Shown here one piece after another: positions 50,120-60,101 of a stretch of 64,000 bases of DNA (the stretch's first letter is position 1; every line of letters begins with the position of its first letter). This DNA comes from Bacillota bacterium. Lineage in GTDB: Bacteria; Bacillota; Bacilli; Alicyclobacillales; SLC66. Made by a program: the position numbers and the translations under genes. The stretch is taken from NCBI GenBank assembly GCA_021828865.1, contig JAJZCW010000013.1, positions 29,505 to 93,504 on the forward strand. The letters run 5' to 3'. The notes beneath the pieces were generated by a model, which was given only the letters and a program-made list of their open reading frames with translations, made no database searches and was not told where the DNA came from.

Positions 50120-50520
50120 TGCTATACATGCTGGACACCAACATCTGTATATATCTGATCAAGAGGCGGTCAGATGAATTATTGAAGCGAATGCGTGTGT
50201 TTCGGACAGGAGAGATTGGCGTGTCCGTGGTGACCGTGGCAGAATTACAATATGGTGTCTCAAAGAGTCAGAATAAGGAACGAAATCAAGCTGCGTTGGA
50301 GACGTTCCTGTTGCCCCTGGATATTGCAGATTTCTCGTTTGCAGTTACCGTTTCGTACGGAGACATACGTGCTCAATTGGAGAGGCAAGGACAACCCATT
50401 GGGCCACTTGACACGATGATTGCGGCACATGCATTATCACTTGATGTCCCACTAGTGACAAACAATGCGAGAGAATTTGAACGGGTCAAAGGATTGCGCG
50501 TAGAAGACTGGACTAAATAA
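50119..50520 (+). CDS. vapC: VapC-type PIN-domain ribonuclease toxin
   Basis: A 133-residue PIN protein with the acidic residues intact: LDTNICIYL, VTVAELQYG, GPLDTMIAAHA and LVTNNAREFERV. VapC toxins cleave tRNA or rRNA and are held by VapB. Normal length. Placed in a decaying accessory stretch, where such modules often persist. Confidence 0.93.
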   Translation: MLYMLDTNICIYLIKRRSDELLKRMRVFRTGEIGVSVVTVAELQYGVSKSQNKERNQAALETFLLPLDIADFSFAVTVSYGDIRAQLERQGQPIGPLDTMIAAHALSLDVPLVTNNAREFERVKGLRVEDWTK

Positions 50521-50673
50521 GGTTGGTATGGACTTAGCTGATACACGAAAATACACGGCGTAAATATTTTCATTATTCAGTCAACTGGCCACATTTTGTC
50601 ATCCATCTGTTGGAAGATGGCACATATCGAATCGTACCATCGATTGCTGGTGTAAGAGTGCCTAGCGATCAAC

Positions 50674-50793
50674 GAATTTGCTGCGTATGCAGAGGGCTAC
50701 CAAGCCATCGTCGAATTTGTGGGATTGTATAATACGCGTATATTACATTCCAGTTTGAATTGCTTGTCGCCGAAAGAATTTTATGCGCGTCAT
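50674..50793 (+). pseudogene. IS3-family transposase C-terminal fragment
   Basis: A 40-codon piece, EFAAYAEGYQAIVEFVGLYN then HSSLNCLSPKEFYARH, matches the end of IS3-type OrfB (the 'YN..R.HSSLGYLSP.EF' motif). Nothing else of the element is present. 50794-51182 holds no other supported gene. Confidence 0.7.
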
Positions 50794-51182
50794 ATGGCGC
50801 TTTGCAGCTACAGGGAAAAGGGGGAGAGCAATTCGACGATAATCTACAAAATCGCAAGCAGTTGTCCAAACTGGAGTGGTTAATCCGAATTTTTTACCGA
50901 ACGAAAACTGGAGTGCCGAGCATATTTGAAGAGACTTTACAACGGGGACGAATTGCTTTCGTTCTTAAACTAATGGGCCGCTATTGCCAATAAAAATCCA
51001 CCATTTTTTAAAAACTAATTGATATGATTGCAAGATAACTTACTATGAATGGTGAAGTGGATGCAATAAATTACGCAAAGTCTCTGGCGCCAAACTATTC
51101 CCAGTTAGAGTCAAGTTAATCAGGGTCAATTCTACATATGGCTTATATAGGTGATTTTTATAGCACTGGAAGGTTGATAATC

Positions 51183-51686
51183 ATGAACGAACTGATGAAA
51201 ATTGATCCAATGCAAGCAGATGATTGGGAAGATGTTCGAAAAATTTATGTGGAAGGGATCAAAACAGGGAATGCGACATTTCAACAAGAGGCTCCATCTT
51301 GGGAAGAATGGGACAAGAGTCACCTCCTACAGTGTCGGTTTGTTGCACGTTCACAAGGAAAAGTGATTGGTTGGGTTGCTTTAAGTCCCACTTCCAGTCG
51401 ATGCGTATATGCTGGTGTTGCTGAGGTGAGCATTTACGTAGACCAACGGCATCTAGGAATTGGTGTGGGCAGCCGTCTAATGCACCAACTTATTGAAGCA
51501 AGCGAACAACATGGATTTTGGACATTGCAATCAGGAATTTTTCCTGAAAATAAAGCGAGTCTTGAACTACATAAGAAATTTGGCTTTAGAGAAGTTGGAA
51601 GAAGAGAACACATTGGTCAAATGAATGGAATTTGGCGTGATGTTATCTTGTTAGAACGGCGAAGCAAAGTGGTAGGAATTAATTAA
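51183..51686 (+). CDS. GNAT acetyltransferase, phosphinothricin/bialaphos acetyltransferase-like
   Basis: About 167 residues. YVEGIKTGNATFQQEAPSWEEW near the N terminus and GVAEVSIYVDQRHLGIGVGSRLM (acetyl-CoA loop Q/R-x-x-G-x-G/A) with LHKKFGFREVGRR are typical of PAT/YncA-type N-acetyltransferases. ATG 51183 has GGAAGG nine bases upstream. Complete and apparently functional, unlike its neighbours. Confidence 0.9.
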   Translation: MNELMKIDPMQADDWEDVRKIYVEGIKTGNATFQQEAPSWEEWDKSHLLQCRFVARSQGKVIGWVALSPTSSRCVYAGVAEVSIYVDQRHLGIGVGSRLMHQLIEASEQHGFWTLQSGIFPENKASLELHKKFGFREVGRREHIGQMNGIWRDVILLERRSKVVGIN

Positions 51687-51751
51687 GGTTAATCCAGAAT
51701 AAAAGAACAAATTACCGGATAATGTATGGCCCGTCTTGAGAGGTGAGCATC

Positions 51752-52299
51752 ATGAGAAAAGATTCGGAACGGATTTACATTCGTAGGCTGGAAATGGATG
51801 ATCTTGAGGCTCTGCTGGATTTACGTGTGCGAAATCGTCACTTCTTGAAGCCCTTTGAACCAGTTACTTTAGATTCGCATTACACGTTAGAAGGACAACA
51901 AGAAATTTTGCAGAAAGTGCAAGACAATTGGGAAACTGGTTCTGGATACGGATTTGGGGTATTTCTGATCAACGATGACCGACTTATTGGACGAGTTAAT
52001 TTAAGTAATGTGGTGCGTGGAGCTTGGGAAAGCTGTACAATGGGATATTTCTTAGATGAGAAATATAACGGAAATGGCTTACCACCGAGGCTGTTCGATT
52101 AGCAATTGTTTTTGCATTCGGATCTGCGAAATTACATAGAGTTCAAGCGGCGGTTATGTCTCGAAATCTTGGCTCAATAAGAGTTCTTGAAAAAGTAGGA
52201 TTTCGATATGACGGTTTTTCTGCGTATTACCTAAAAATTAATGGAGTATGGGAAGACCACCATCTTTATAGTATTACACGAGAATACTGGAATCCATAA
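51752..52299 (+). pseudogene. Frameshifted RimJ-type GNAT acetyltransferase
   Basis: ATG 51752 (GAGAGGTGAGC upstream) starts IYIRRLEMDDLEALLDLR...MGYFLDEKYNGNGL and stops at 52100. The next frame continues EAVRLAIVFAFGSAKLHRVQA, NLGSIRVLEKVGFRYDG and EDHHLYSITREYW to 52299. Together these give a normal ~180-residue RimJ/YdaF-like acetyltransferase; a one-base change near 52080 broke it. Confidence 0.85.
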
Positions 52300-52669
52300 G
52301 GATTATGCATCTTCATAAAATAAAATAAGGATTATTCCCCTACTTTTTCTGGTTCTCTGAAAAAAAAAGAATGGCTTTCAGTACTCCTTTTTGAATTCTT
52401 TGTCATATACAAGCATCTGGATGCTTGCTTTCCCTTTATATTATTGTGTCCAGATTTACCAGTATACTGGCTCAATTAAAATGATACTGCTCCATAAAAT
52501 ATTTTGAAAAATAAATATTGTCACTAGCTTTGCATAAAGCAAAAATGGATTTGTCAAGTTTTTTAAAATTTATCGTAAGATCCCTATTTTCACGCCCAAA
52601 AGTGCTAAAATTCCTTTAAAATAGAGACAAACAGGTTGTCCTATTCGACTCTTACCAAATGAGTCCTGT
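52300..52669. other. Intergenic, no gene recognised
   Basis: AT-rich sequence without a convincing reading frame. A long T-rich and A-rich stretch near 52340-52375 has no clear stem. Nothing further is seen. Confidence 0.4.
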
Positions 52670-52957
52670 ATGGACAAGGATACCATGTGGTTGGCGCAAA
52701 TCACGTACGGGTTACTGGTCAAACTCAGGCAACGGACGGGATGCAAAGATCGACTGTTGGAAGTGTACAAATTCGTTCAACAGCTGTGGGCAAAGTCGAT
52801 TCAAGAGTTTGACCACAGTCTACAGCGAACAGGGACACGAAAATTGAAAGGAAGTCAAGCGTATCCTGTGGATAAAATCTTTGCCTATACGCTGCTGAAG
52901 TATGAGCAAGAGGACACTTGGCAACTTTATGAATTGATATACGACGTGCTCTTCTAA
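52670..52957 (+). CDS. Hypothetical protein, possibly a fragment
   Basis: A 95-residue frame from ATG 52670 with no good ribosome site. DKDTMWLAQITYGLLVKLRQ and KIFAYTLLKYEQEDTWQLYE look like real helices, and codon use is reasonable. Family not recognised; a fragment of a larger protein is possible. Confidence 0.4.
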   Translation: MDKDTMWLAQITYGLLVKLRQRTGCKDRLLEVYKFVQQLWAKSIQEFDHSLQRTGTRKLKGSQAYPVDKIFAYTLLKYEQEDTWQLYELIYDVLF

Positions 52958-53297
52958 CAATATATTCCTAAAAACGAATGACATACAACCTTCTATACGA
53001 GCGTTAAGCCCTTAGATCTGTAGACAGAAAAATTGTTCAGAATACTCTGAAAAACGCGGAAAATAAAGAATAATCACGTTTGACAAAAGGTGACCAATTT
53101 TAATGCAATGCTAGTAACTTTAGATAGAGTCGGGAGAAAGTGCTCACAAGGCGCGCATGAACGAATTGTGGTCGAAGCCGCAAGAGAAGGTCGAGGTCCA
53201 TGGGAATTGTGAGTGGACCATGAGAGGCGGAATGAAGTCTGCTCGGACGTACTCTAATTACACGGGGTAGACCAAAAACAAATAGGGGGTATACAAG
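52958..53297. other. Upstream flank of the IS21 element; displaced 5' region of the glycosidase gene
   Basis: No gene. It includes TTGACA near 53080 and, just before the element, AATAGGGGGTATACAAG, whose GGGGG would be the ribosome site of the gene that now begins at 55799. The promoter of that gene should therefore lie here. Confidence 0.5.
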
Positions 53298-53414
53298 TGT
53301 AACCGCTAAAATACAATCAACAGATTTCGCTAAATAAGAATCAACAACATTTCCCACGCTCTTCCTTTTCGGCTATCATACCACTGGTAATGATCTTGTC
53401 TGGGAGGTAGCAGC

Positions 53415-54989
53415 ATGAGGAATCGAGAAAGGTGGCCTATGTATTTCGAGATTCAGCAGCAAAAGGAACTGGGATTCAACAAATCCCAAGTAGCAAGAAA
53501 TTTGAATGTGTCCAGAAACACCGTCATGAAATTCTGGAACATGTCCATCGAAGACTACCACACGTTCATAGAAAGGTTGGGAACTCGATCGAAGAAATTG
53601 GAATATTTTGAATCTGAGATTGTGGAATGGTTGCGACAATATCCTGATCTTTCGGCAGCGCAAATCATGGATTGGTTAACAGAACATCACGGGGATCTGA
53701 AGGTGGCAGAAAGCACCACTCGAAACTATATTCGGAGCATTCGATCTGTCTATGGGATTCCTAAAGTCAAGGCAATTCGGCAGTATGAAGCGGTCGTGGA
53801 TCTGCCGATGGGGCGACAAATGCAGGTGGACTTTGGGGAAACGAAGTTAAGGCGTCCAGAAGGCCATTTCGTCAAGCTCTGGTTCATCACATTTGTCCTT
53901 TCTCATTCGCGGTATAAATACGCCCTTTGGCAGGACAGACCGTTTACCACCATCGATGTGGTGAATGCGCACGAAGAGGCATTTGCCTTCTATGGCGGCA
54001 TGCCAGAAGAGATCGTTTATGACCAGGATCATTTGATGCTAACCAGCGAAAACCATGGTGATCTCATCTTAACCCATGAGTTTGCCAAATACGTGGAAGT
54101 ACGTCGATTCCGGATCTATATGTGTCGTAAGGCCGACCCCGAGAGTAAAGGGAAAATTGAAAACGTGGTGAAATACATCAAGCGCAATTTTGCCCGCCAT
54201 CGCCAGTTTACCAATGTAGAGAAACTCAACGAGCAGTGTCTAGCCTGGTTGGCGCGCACGGGCAATGCCAAGGTGCATCAAACGACCAAAAAAATACCGG
54301 CCGAAGTCTACGCCCTTGAGAAAGCGTATCTCCGCCCAGTCCACAAAAAGATAGAAATCTTCACCACCACCACTATAACAAGGACGGTGCGCAAGGACAA
54401 TACCATCTGGTATGAGGGTAATCGCTATACCGTACCCTTGGGCACGTATGACGGCACGGATAAGGTCGTGGCCGTCAAGGTTATCGAGGGAACACGGTTG
54501 ATCATCTACGAAACGAGATCGGGTCACATATTGGCAGAGCATCCCCTTTGCGTCACGAAAAAAGGAGAACTCATTCGCAACAACAATCACGGGCGGGATC
54601 GGTCAAAGGGCATCGAGGCATATCTTGAACACGTAGTGAAGCAATTCAGCCAGACGGACCAAGCTCGTGACTACTTGGAGGAAATTCGTAGACGGAAACC
54701 ACGCTACACTCGAGATCAGTTGCAAGCGATTGAGAAAGGATTGGCGGGTGCAGAGGCCAAGGTCGCGGATCAGGCGTTAGCGTACTGCTTGAAATACGGA
54801 CTTTACCGGGCCACGGATTTCACGGATGCCCTTCGTCACTTCAAGGAACAACAACGGCAAACGGCTCCGCAACCGTTGCCAAGTAAGCCGAAACCGCTGA
54901 ATGAAGTGGAGATAGACAAGAGGAAAACAAAAGCGCAAATCCGTGATTTTGACACCTACCGACAGATTTTGAGAGGAGGCAACGCATGA
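53415..54989 (+). CDS. istA: IS21 transposase IstA
   Basis: 524 residues. N-terminal HTH (GFNKSQVARNLNVSRNTVMKF); DDE core with the first Asp in MQVDFGETK, the second in EEIVYDQDH and the Glu in DPESKGKIENVVKYIKRNF. C-terminal region basic. Catalyses cut and insertion together with IstB. Start ATG with GGGAGGT. Confidence 0.96.
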   Translation: MRNRERWPMYFEIQQQKELGFNKSQVARNLNVSRNTVMKFWNMSIEDYHTFIERLGTRSKKLEYFESEIVEWLRQYPDLSAAQIMDWLTEHHGDLKVAESTTRNYIRSIRSVYGIPKVKAIRQYEAVVDLPMGRQMQVDFGETKLRRPEGHFVKLWFITFVLSHSRYKYALWQDRPFTTIDVVNAHEEAFAFYGGMPEEIVYDQDHLMLTSENHGDLILTHEFAKYVEVRRFRIYMCRKADPESKGKIENVVKYIKRNFARHRQFTNVEKLNEQCLAWLARTGNAKVHQTTKKIPAEVYALEKAYLRPVHKKIEIFTTTTITRTVRKDNTIWYEGNRYTVPLGTYDGTDKVVAVKVIEGTRLIIYETRSGHILAEHPLCVTKKGELIRNNNHGRDRSKGIEAYLEHVVKQFSQTDQARDYLEEIRRRKPRYTRDQLQAIEKGLAGAEAKVADQALAYCLKYGLYRATDFTDALRHFKEQQRQTAPQPLPSKPKPLNEVEIDKRKTKAQIRDFDTYRQILRGGNA

Positions 54990-55741
54990 CGGTTTCTACC
55001 GCCGAATTAAAACAGTGTATGGTCACACTCAACATGACCGAATCGGCTCGCATTCTGGAGAACACCTTACTCGACGCAGAGACCAGGGAATGGAGTTATC
55101 GTGATTTGCTGCAGCACCTTCTCCGCTATGAGTTACAAAGGCGGGAAGAAAAACAGAAAGAAAAGTGGATGAAATGGGCTGCGTTCCCTTTCGTGAAATC
55201 GTTGGATGAATTTCAGTTAGACGAACAACAATCGCTGAGTAAGCGGCAATTGAACCAACTGCGGGAGTTGCTCTGGCTGGAACACAACTACAATTTAATA
55301 TTGTTAGGTCCACCAGGCACTGGCAAAACGTTTCTCTCGGTGGGACTTGGGATGGAAGCACTGGAGAAAGGCCATCGCGTCAGCTTTGTCGCGATGGACA
55401 CCCTCCTCCATCTGCTCAAGACACAAGACATCGCGCGAACGTCACAGGCTCGGATGAAAAGGATTCTAGGATCGGATCTCGTCATCATCGACGATCTGAT
55501 GTTCATCGCTATGGAAAAGAGTGAATCCCACTTGTTCTTTCAGTTTATCAACAAGCTCTACGACCAATCGTCGATCATTCTAACCTCGAATAAGGGACCA
55601 GAAGAATGGGGGGAACTATTAGGCGACCCAGCCATTACAACGGCGATACTGGACCGAATTTTGCACAAAAGTGAGGTGATCCATTTAAGCGGAGACAGCT
55701 ATCGGCTCAAGCACAGGGAAACCATATTTGGCAATTCATAG
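54986..55741 (+). CDS. istB: IS21 helper ATPase IstB
   Basis: 251 residues, DnaC-like AAA+ ATPase: Walker A GPPGTGKT, Walker B LVIIDDLMF, and LTSNKGPEEWGELLGD as sensor and arginine region. Overlaps istA by four bases (ATGA). Selects target DNA and stimulates IstA. Confidence 0.96.
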   Translation: MTVSTAELKQCMVTLNMTESARILENTLLDAETREWSYRDLLQHLLRYELQRREEKQKEKWMKWAAFPFVKSLDEFQLDEQQSLSKRQLNQLRELLWLEHNYNLILLGPPGTGKTFLSVGLGMEALEKGHRVSFVAMDTLLHLLKTQDIARTSQARMKRILGSDLVIIDDLMFIAMEKSESHLFFQFINKLYDQSSIILTSNKGPEEWGELLGDPAITTAILDRILHKSEVIHLSGDSYRLKHRETIFGNS

Positions 55742-55798
55742 GTGTTAAAAGTTATTTAGCGAAATCTGCTCAAAAGTACTTGACGGTTACAACAAGTT

Positions 55799-57817
55799 AT
55801 GCACTGGATGAAAAAGGAGCGAGTTCTAGGTCTGATGGGAACCGTATCACTGGTGCTGGTCGTGTGGGGCGGTGTAACAACAAGCACGTGGGCGACAAGC
55901 AAAAAACCGCTAACGCTCAGTGTCCTGGAGAATTCTAATTTGCGAAAAAAAGAGCCCCTTAAATCTATTAGGACAAACATTACGATTGATGCCGCGAGTA
56001 CGATGGGTAGCGTTTCTCCCACTTTGTTTGGAGCTAATGGGGGGTATTTAAACAATGGGGGAGGTATGTACGACCCCATAAACCACCAGGTTTATCCCGG
56101 TTTTCAGAATGCGTATAAAGATGTGGGGTTGAAGACTATGCGTTATCCGGGCGGTGCCCGCGCCAACCTCTTCTGGTGGCAACGAGCCGTGGGTAATGGC
56201 AACGGCTCAAATCCGGATAGCGGTTTGGATCAGATTGACGGGAGCAATGCTCATTCCGCACAGCCGGACACTTTTAATCTGGATCAGGCTCTCAAGTTTA
56301 CAGGGAATACCGGTACAGCCCTCACTTATGTATACAACATGGGTAACGGAAATCCGACTGATGCCGCGAACCTGGTGGAGTATTTAGACGGTACCGATAC
56401 GAAGAATCCATATGTCGCGTTGCGGATCGCGAATGGACATCCCGCTCCTTTTCACGTCAAATACTTTGAAATTGGAAACGAAATGTACATCCCCAAAGAG
56501 AGATACTGGTTAGCAGGAATTCCAGGTGGACTGAAAGGTGATTATCAGTCCTATTATGTCAACGGCGGTGATGTGTCGTTCACCAAGCAACCGGTGGTAT
56601 TGAAGACGAGTTGGAGTTCTCTGGCAACATCCTACAAAAGCACGGGCTCTGCCGGAAAGCAAGTCTATGCGGCATATGCCCCGATTGATCCGGGCAGCGA
56701 TACGGTCTATGTGAACGGCATCGCCTGGACCAGAGTGACTTCCTTCTCTGGTTACGGGGCCACTGCGAAGGTCTATGAGATCAATCCTACAACAGGAGAA
56801 ATTACGTTCGGGGATGGAACCCACGGCAAAGTACCTCCGAGTGGGGATACGGTCTCGATATCGTACTCTGCGTATCATTATGGATATAAAGACTATATTG
56901 CCGCTATGAAAGCGGTGGATCCAAATATTTATGTGTTGAGCTGTCTTCATGATTCGAAATCCATCACCGATCTGAACAAAGCAGGGGTGCATTTTGATGG
57001 GATGTCCATTCACCTTTATTCGTATGGTATACCAAGTGGTTTGACTACAAAGAATTTCTATGGCGATATGATGCATACGGCAAATATTAACGATAATGCA
57101 GTGTCCAGTTTAGTCCATACACTTCATGCAGATCCCTATTCCAATGGTATTGTGTACCCTTCAGAATATGGGTTTTACGCCAAGGCTGCCTTGAAATCCA
57201 ATAATCCAAACTTTTTACTCTCTCTAGGTGAATCACTATATATCGGGAAAGAAGCCATGAGCTTCTTACAGGATGGAATTCCTGTAAGTTCGAAGTATAA
57301 GCTTGTCGGCGATTGGAGTAGTGTTTGGCAACAGCAAGGTATATTTTCTAGCAATTATGTTTCAGGTGGAAGCTACAACTTTACGGAAAGCACGACGGCC
57401 CAAATGTTTAAAGTATTAACCCATATGACGGGAACTACTCTTCTTATTGCGCCGTCGATTATTAACATGCCAACCTATTCATACACATTAAAAAATCAAA
57501 CCTATAACAATAACGCCTTGGATGTGGTGGCAACACGTACTTCTAGCGGTGATGTCTATTTGCTTGTGCTCAACGAAGATCCAAGTAATTCATACACCCC
57601 CATCATCAACTTGCATAATTATGCACCGAATCGTTCTGCTACGGTATGGCAACTGGGCGAGAACAATACACTGGATGCGTACGATGTAGCTGGTCACCCG
57701 TTGACGGTTAGGATACATTCCTCATTTACTTCTATCTCGGGCCAATCATTCAAGTATACGTTCCCGGCGCATAGCATAACGGCGATTCACTTGAGTGGAC
57801 GTGTGTCTGGTAAATGA
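55799..57817 (+). CDS. Secreted GH51-like glycoside hydrolase (alpha-L-arabinofuranosidase-like)
   Basis: 672 residues. Signal peptide (KKERVLGLMGTVSLVLVVW, cleavage near TWA). The catalytic barrel has GLKTMRYPGGARANLFWW, the acid/base Glu in KYFEIGNEMY and a likely nucleophile in VYPSEYGFYAK; the pattern is clan GH-A, nearest GH51. A ~100-residue insertion (270-370, GEITFGDGTHGKVPPSGDTV) looks like a separate beta module. C-terminal beta-sandwich. The IS21 element lies directly before ATG 55799, cutting it from its ribosome site; an internal ATG at 55808 also lacks one, so expression is probably lost or low. Confidence 0.85.
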   Translation: MHWMKKERVLGLMGTVSLVLVVWGGVTTSTWATSKKPLTLSVLENSNLRKKEPLKSIRTNITIDAASTMGSVSPTLFGANGGYLNNGGGMYDPINHQVYPGFQNAYKDVGLKTMRYPGGARANLFWWQRAVGNGNGSNPDSGLDQIDGSNAHSAQPDTFNLDQALKFTGNTGTALTYVYNMGNGNPTDAANLVEYLDGTDTKNPYVALRIANGHPAPFHVKYFEIGNEMYIPKERYWLAGIPGGLKGDYQSYYVNGGDVSFTKQPVVLKTSWSSLATSYKSTGSAGKQVYAAYAPIDPGSDTVYVNGIAWTRVTSFSGYGATAKVYEINPTTGEITFGDGTHGKVPPSGDTVSISYSAYHYGYKDYIAAMKAVDPNIYVLSCLHDSKSITDLNKAGVHFDGMSIHLYSYGIPSGLTTKNFYGDMMHTANINDNAVSSLVHTLHADPYSNGIVYPSEYGFYAKAALKSNNPNFLLSLGESLYIGKEAMSFLQDGIPVSSKYKLVGDWSSVWQQQGIFSSNYVSGGSYNFTESTTAQMFKVLTHMTGTTLLIAPSIINMPTYSYTLKNQTYNNNALDVVATRTSSGDVYLLVLNEDPSNSYTPIINLHNYAPNRSATVWQLGENNTLDAYDVAGHPLTVRIHSSFTSISGQSFKYTFPAHSITAIHLSGRVSGK

Positions 57818-57944
57818 AGGCTACATGTATGGTAGGATCATGACCACAACTTCAAAAGTGGGTCTCAGATGTGCTGAAACAAGGGAACAGGGTTCGTTAG
57901 TTCATAAGTGGATAAAGTGACGTGGCGTTCTGTTTTCAGACGTG

Positions 57945-58034
57945 GGCGCAAATAGAGCAGGAGACGAATATTGATTATTGAATTTTTATGCAATTACCGG
58001 GTTGATAGCGTTGTTGGATTATTGGGCCGGATAA
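57945..58034 (+). repeat. 90-bp direct repeat, copy 1
   Basis: Matches 59227-59316 without gaps; mismatches cluster in the first third (around 57959-57971). The last ~55 bases, including GGGTTGATAGCGTTGTTGGA, are almost identical. Non-coding here, or debris. Confidence 0.85.
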
Positions 58035-58101
58035 TGCAATATCAGGCCAATCAAAACAAATGGTATAATTTTGGTAAATCATAGTTTGAGGTATTGATCA
58101 T

Positions 58102-58239
58102 ATGGATATTGTGATTCGACCGGCAGAGGCAAGTGACTCTGTTGCCATACACTGCATTCATCTGCAAGAAAAAGTTATGCCATATACACTTTTACCCAGA
58201 GAGGTAGGAAAAAACAGTGAAAAAGATCGGCTTATATGA
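58102..58239 (+). pseudogene. Truncated GNAT acetyltransferase N-terminus
   Basis: Encodes MDIVIRPAEASDSVAIHCIH, the usual GNAT opening, then loses similarity after about 35 residues and ends within the next gene. The acetyl-CoA site is absent. Confidence 0.6.
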
Positions 58240-58681
58240 GGTCTCTGTCATTTTATTTTTTGTTGTAATTCCGATCGGTGCTGTTCTGATCAAAAAGAGT
58301 ATAACGCCTAACGCAAACTTGCTCGTTCTCTTGTTTCAATGGTTTACCTTTTCCGGTGTTGGTTTACGCCTTTTTACTGCTGGGCTTCGTCAAGCGATTC
58401 AACCGACATTCACATTGTACGAAATTTTTAAAATTTCTAACAAAAGTTTTTTACCGGTAATTCGGGAAATCGGGTTTGCCAATATGAGCATTGGTACGAT
58501 TGGTCTGTTGTCCCTATTTTTCGCCGGGTTTCGGGTACCTGCTGCCGTAGCGGGTGGACTGTATCTTGGTATTGCTGGAATTCAACATGCTTTTCGCCCC
58601 CATAAAGCGAGTGAAGAAGTATTCGCTATGATTACAGATTTATACATGTTTATCGTGCTGTTTGGGTTGATGATTCTCTAA
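58217..58681 (+). CDS. Membrane protein (DUF6790-like)
   Basis: 154 residues with four membrane helices. The central segment (REIGFANMSIGTIGLLSLF then GLYLGIAGIQHAFR) resembles DUF6790 proteins of Bacilli, of unknown function. GAGAGGTAGG provides a ribosome site about ten bases before the start GTG. Confidence 0.65.
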   Translation: MKKIGLYEVSVILFFVVIPIGAVLIKKSITPNANLLVLLFQWFTFSGVGLRLFTAGLRQAIQPTFTLYEIFKISNKSFLPVIREIGFANMSIGTIGLLSLFFAGFRVPAAVAGGLYLGIAGIQHAFRPHKASEEVFAMITDLYMFIVLFGLMIL

Positions 58682-59226
58682 TCATATCCACCCAAACGGC
58701 GTAACGCTTTGCGACCTGCAGAATGAGGACAGGGACTAATTTCCTCGGGTACACTAAATACATTCCTTTTGATTTGTACAACGTTTTATCTAGAGAAACA
58801 ATCGCAAATTGCGTGAGGCTTCTAGTATGGTAACCGAACAATCGGCCATGACGTTCAACTTCAATCCCGAGGACTGTCAATGTCTAAGGGAGACAGTTGA
58901 ACAAACGGCCAAAGGGATTATGGAGTTTATGGCGGTAATCCAACCATTTTGACGGAATTAACGGCCCATACGGATTGCTACTGCTCAAAAGTGCCACGGT
59001 GGATGGACAAAGCATTTCCCCCGAAAGGTTCGGTTTTGTAATTGAATCCGTAAACCATAGAACTTGCGATAGATCCGATGAAATGAATCAGGGTGTGGAA
59101 TACGTGGAATGGGGGCTGGCGATGATACTGGTACCCGTTACTTTTGTGGATTTCTCAATCCATGAAAAGGACAACCACCTATTAAATCCCCACTATGTTG
59201 TGAAAAAATGCTATTCAACATTTGGA
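58682..59226. other. Debris region with no supported gene
   Basis: About 545 bases. A 93-codon open frame (58975-59256) has no ribosome site and unusual composition, yet ILVPVTFVDFSIHEKDNH reads like protein, so a decayed gene is possible. It ends in the second copy of the 90-bp repeat. Confidence 0.4.
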
Positions 59227-59316
59227 GGCGCAAATAGAGCAAGGCATGAAAATTGATTATTGAATTTTTATGCAATCACCGGGTTGATAGCGTTGTTGGA
59301 TTATTGGGCCGGATAA
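59227..59316 (+). repeat. 90-bp direct repeat, copy 2
   Basis: Second copy of 57945-58034, 1282 bases further on. Each copy is followed within ~200 bases by a membrane protein gene. Confidence 0.85.
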
Positions 59317-59417
59317 CTGAAAAAAGAAAGATATTAATAGACGTAAGCAAATCCTTTGTTTTGTTTGGATGTTGCGAATTTGACAGCCGAACAATGGGTT
59401 CAGTGGGAGGTATACCA

Positions 59418-60101
59418 ATGCTTAATGTGAAAATGCTCATCATACAAGTAGCAGGTATGTTCGTCGTGTTTGCTTTTGCCTTGTTCCTTCCGGCGGGAAC
59501 TATCGCGTGGTTTGCGGGATGGGCTTATCTAATACTGTTTTTTGGTTTTGTCATTGTATTGAGTTTATGGTTGGTCAAATTCAATCCAAGCCTATTAACC
59601 GAGCGAATGACAGGAATAGGGAAAAAGGATCAAAAATCCTGGGATAAAGCCTGGTTTGCACTTACTAACGTCTTATTTTTCGGTTGGCTGGTTTTAATGC
59701 CACTTGATGCCGTTCGATTTCACTGGTCACATGTACCAATGTGGCTTCAGATAGTAGGAGCGTTTTTACTCCTAATTTCGTTTTACTGCTTTTATCTCGT
59801 ATTTCGAGAAAATTCGTATCTGTCCCCAGCTGTACGTGTTCAAAGTGAACGGGAACAAACAGTGATAACAACTGGGCCGTACAGTATAGTGCGACATCCG
59901 ATGTATGCCACGGCCGTCATATTTCTTATTGGTACAGGTCTCTTACTTGGATCGTGGTATGGACTCATTGTAAGTCTCGGAATTGTGGTTGCAATTGCAT
60001 GGAGGGCAGTTCAGGAGGAACACGCACTGCTTTTGGAACTACCGGGTTATGACGAGTATTTGTCAAAGGTGAAATACCGCCTTGTTCCTTATGTTTGGTA
60101 A
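59418..60101 (+). CDS. Isoprenylcysteine carboxyl methyltransferase-family membrane protein
   Basis: 227 residues, five or six membrane helices. The C-terminal SAM-binding motif of the ICMT/NnrU-like family is clear: GPYSIVRHPMYATAVIFLIG (RHP), then EEHALLLELPGYDEYLSKVKYRLVP. Methylates an unknown small molecule or lipid in bacteria. ATG 59418 has GGGAGGT eight bases upstream; longer frames run into the 90-bp repeat. Confidence 0.88.
   Translation: MLNVKMLIIQVAGMFVVFAFALFLPAGTIAWFAGWAYLILFFGFVIVLSLWLVKFNPSLLTERMTGIGKKDQKSWDKAWFALTNVLFFGWLVLMPLDAVRFHWSHVPMWLQIVGAFLLLISFYCFYLVFRENSYLSPAVRVQSEREQTVITTGPYSIVRHPMYATAVIFLIGTGLLLGSWYGLIVSLGIVVAIAWRAVQEEHALLLELPGYDEYLSKVKYRLVPYVW

Larger units (their letters stand above)
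53298..55791 (+). mobile_element. Complete IS21-family insertion sequence (2494 bp)
   Basis: Ends are inverted: left TGTAACCG and right CGGTTACA, and a second shared word GCAGATTTCGCTAAATAA on the right (complement) against ACAGATTTCGCTAAATAA on the left. Five-base direct duplication ACAAG flanks it (53293-53297 and 55792-55796). Both genes, istA and istB, are intact. The clean ends and duplication suggest a recent insertion. Confidence 0.95.

Noticed and set aside
58975..59256. 93-codon plus-strand frame
   Set aside because: No ribosome site, no family, and its end is inside the 90-bp repeat; kept only as possible debris.
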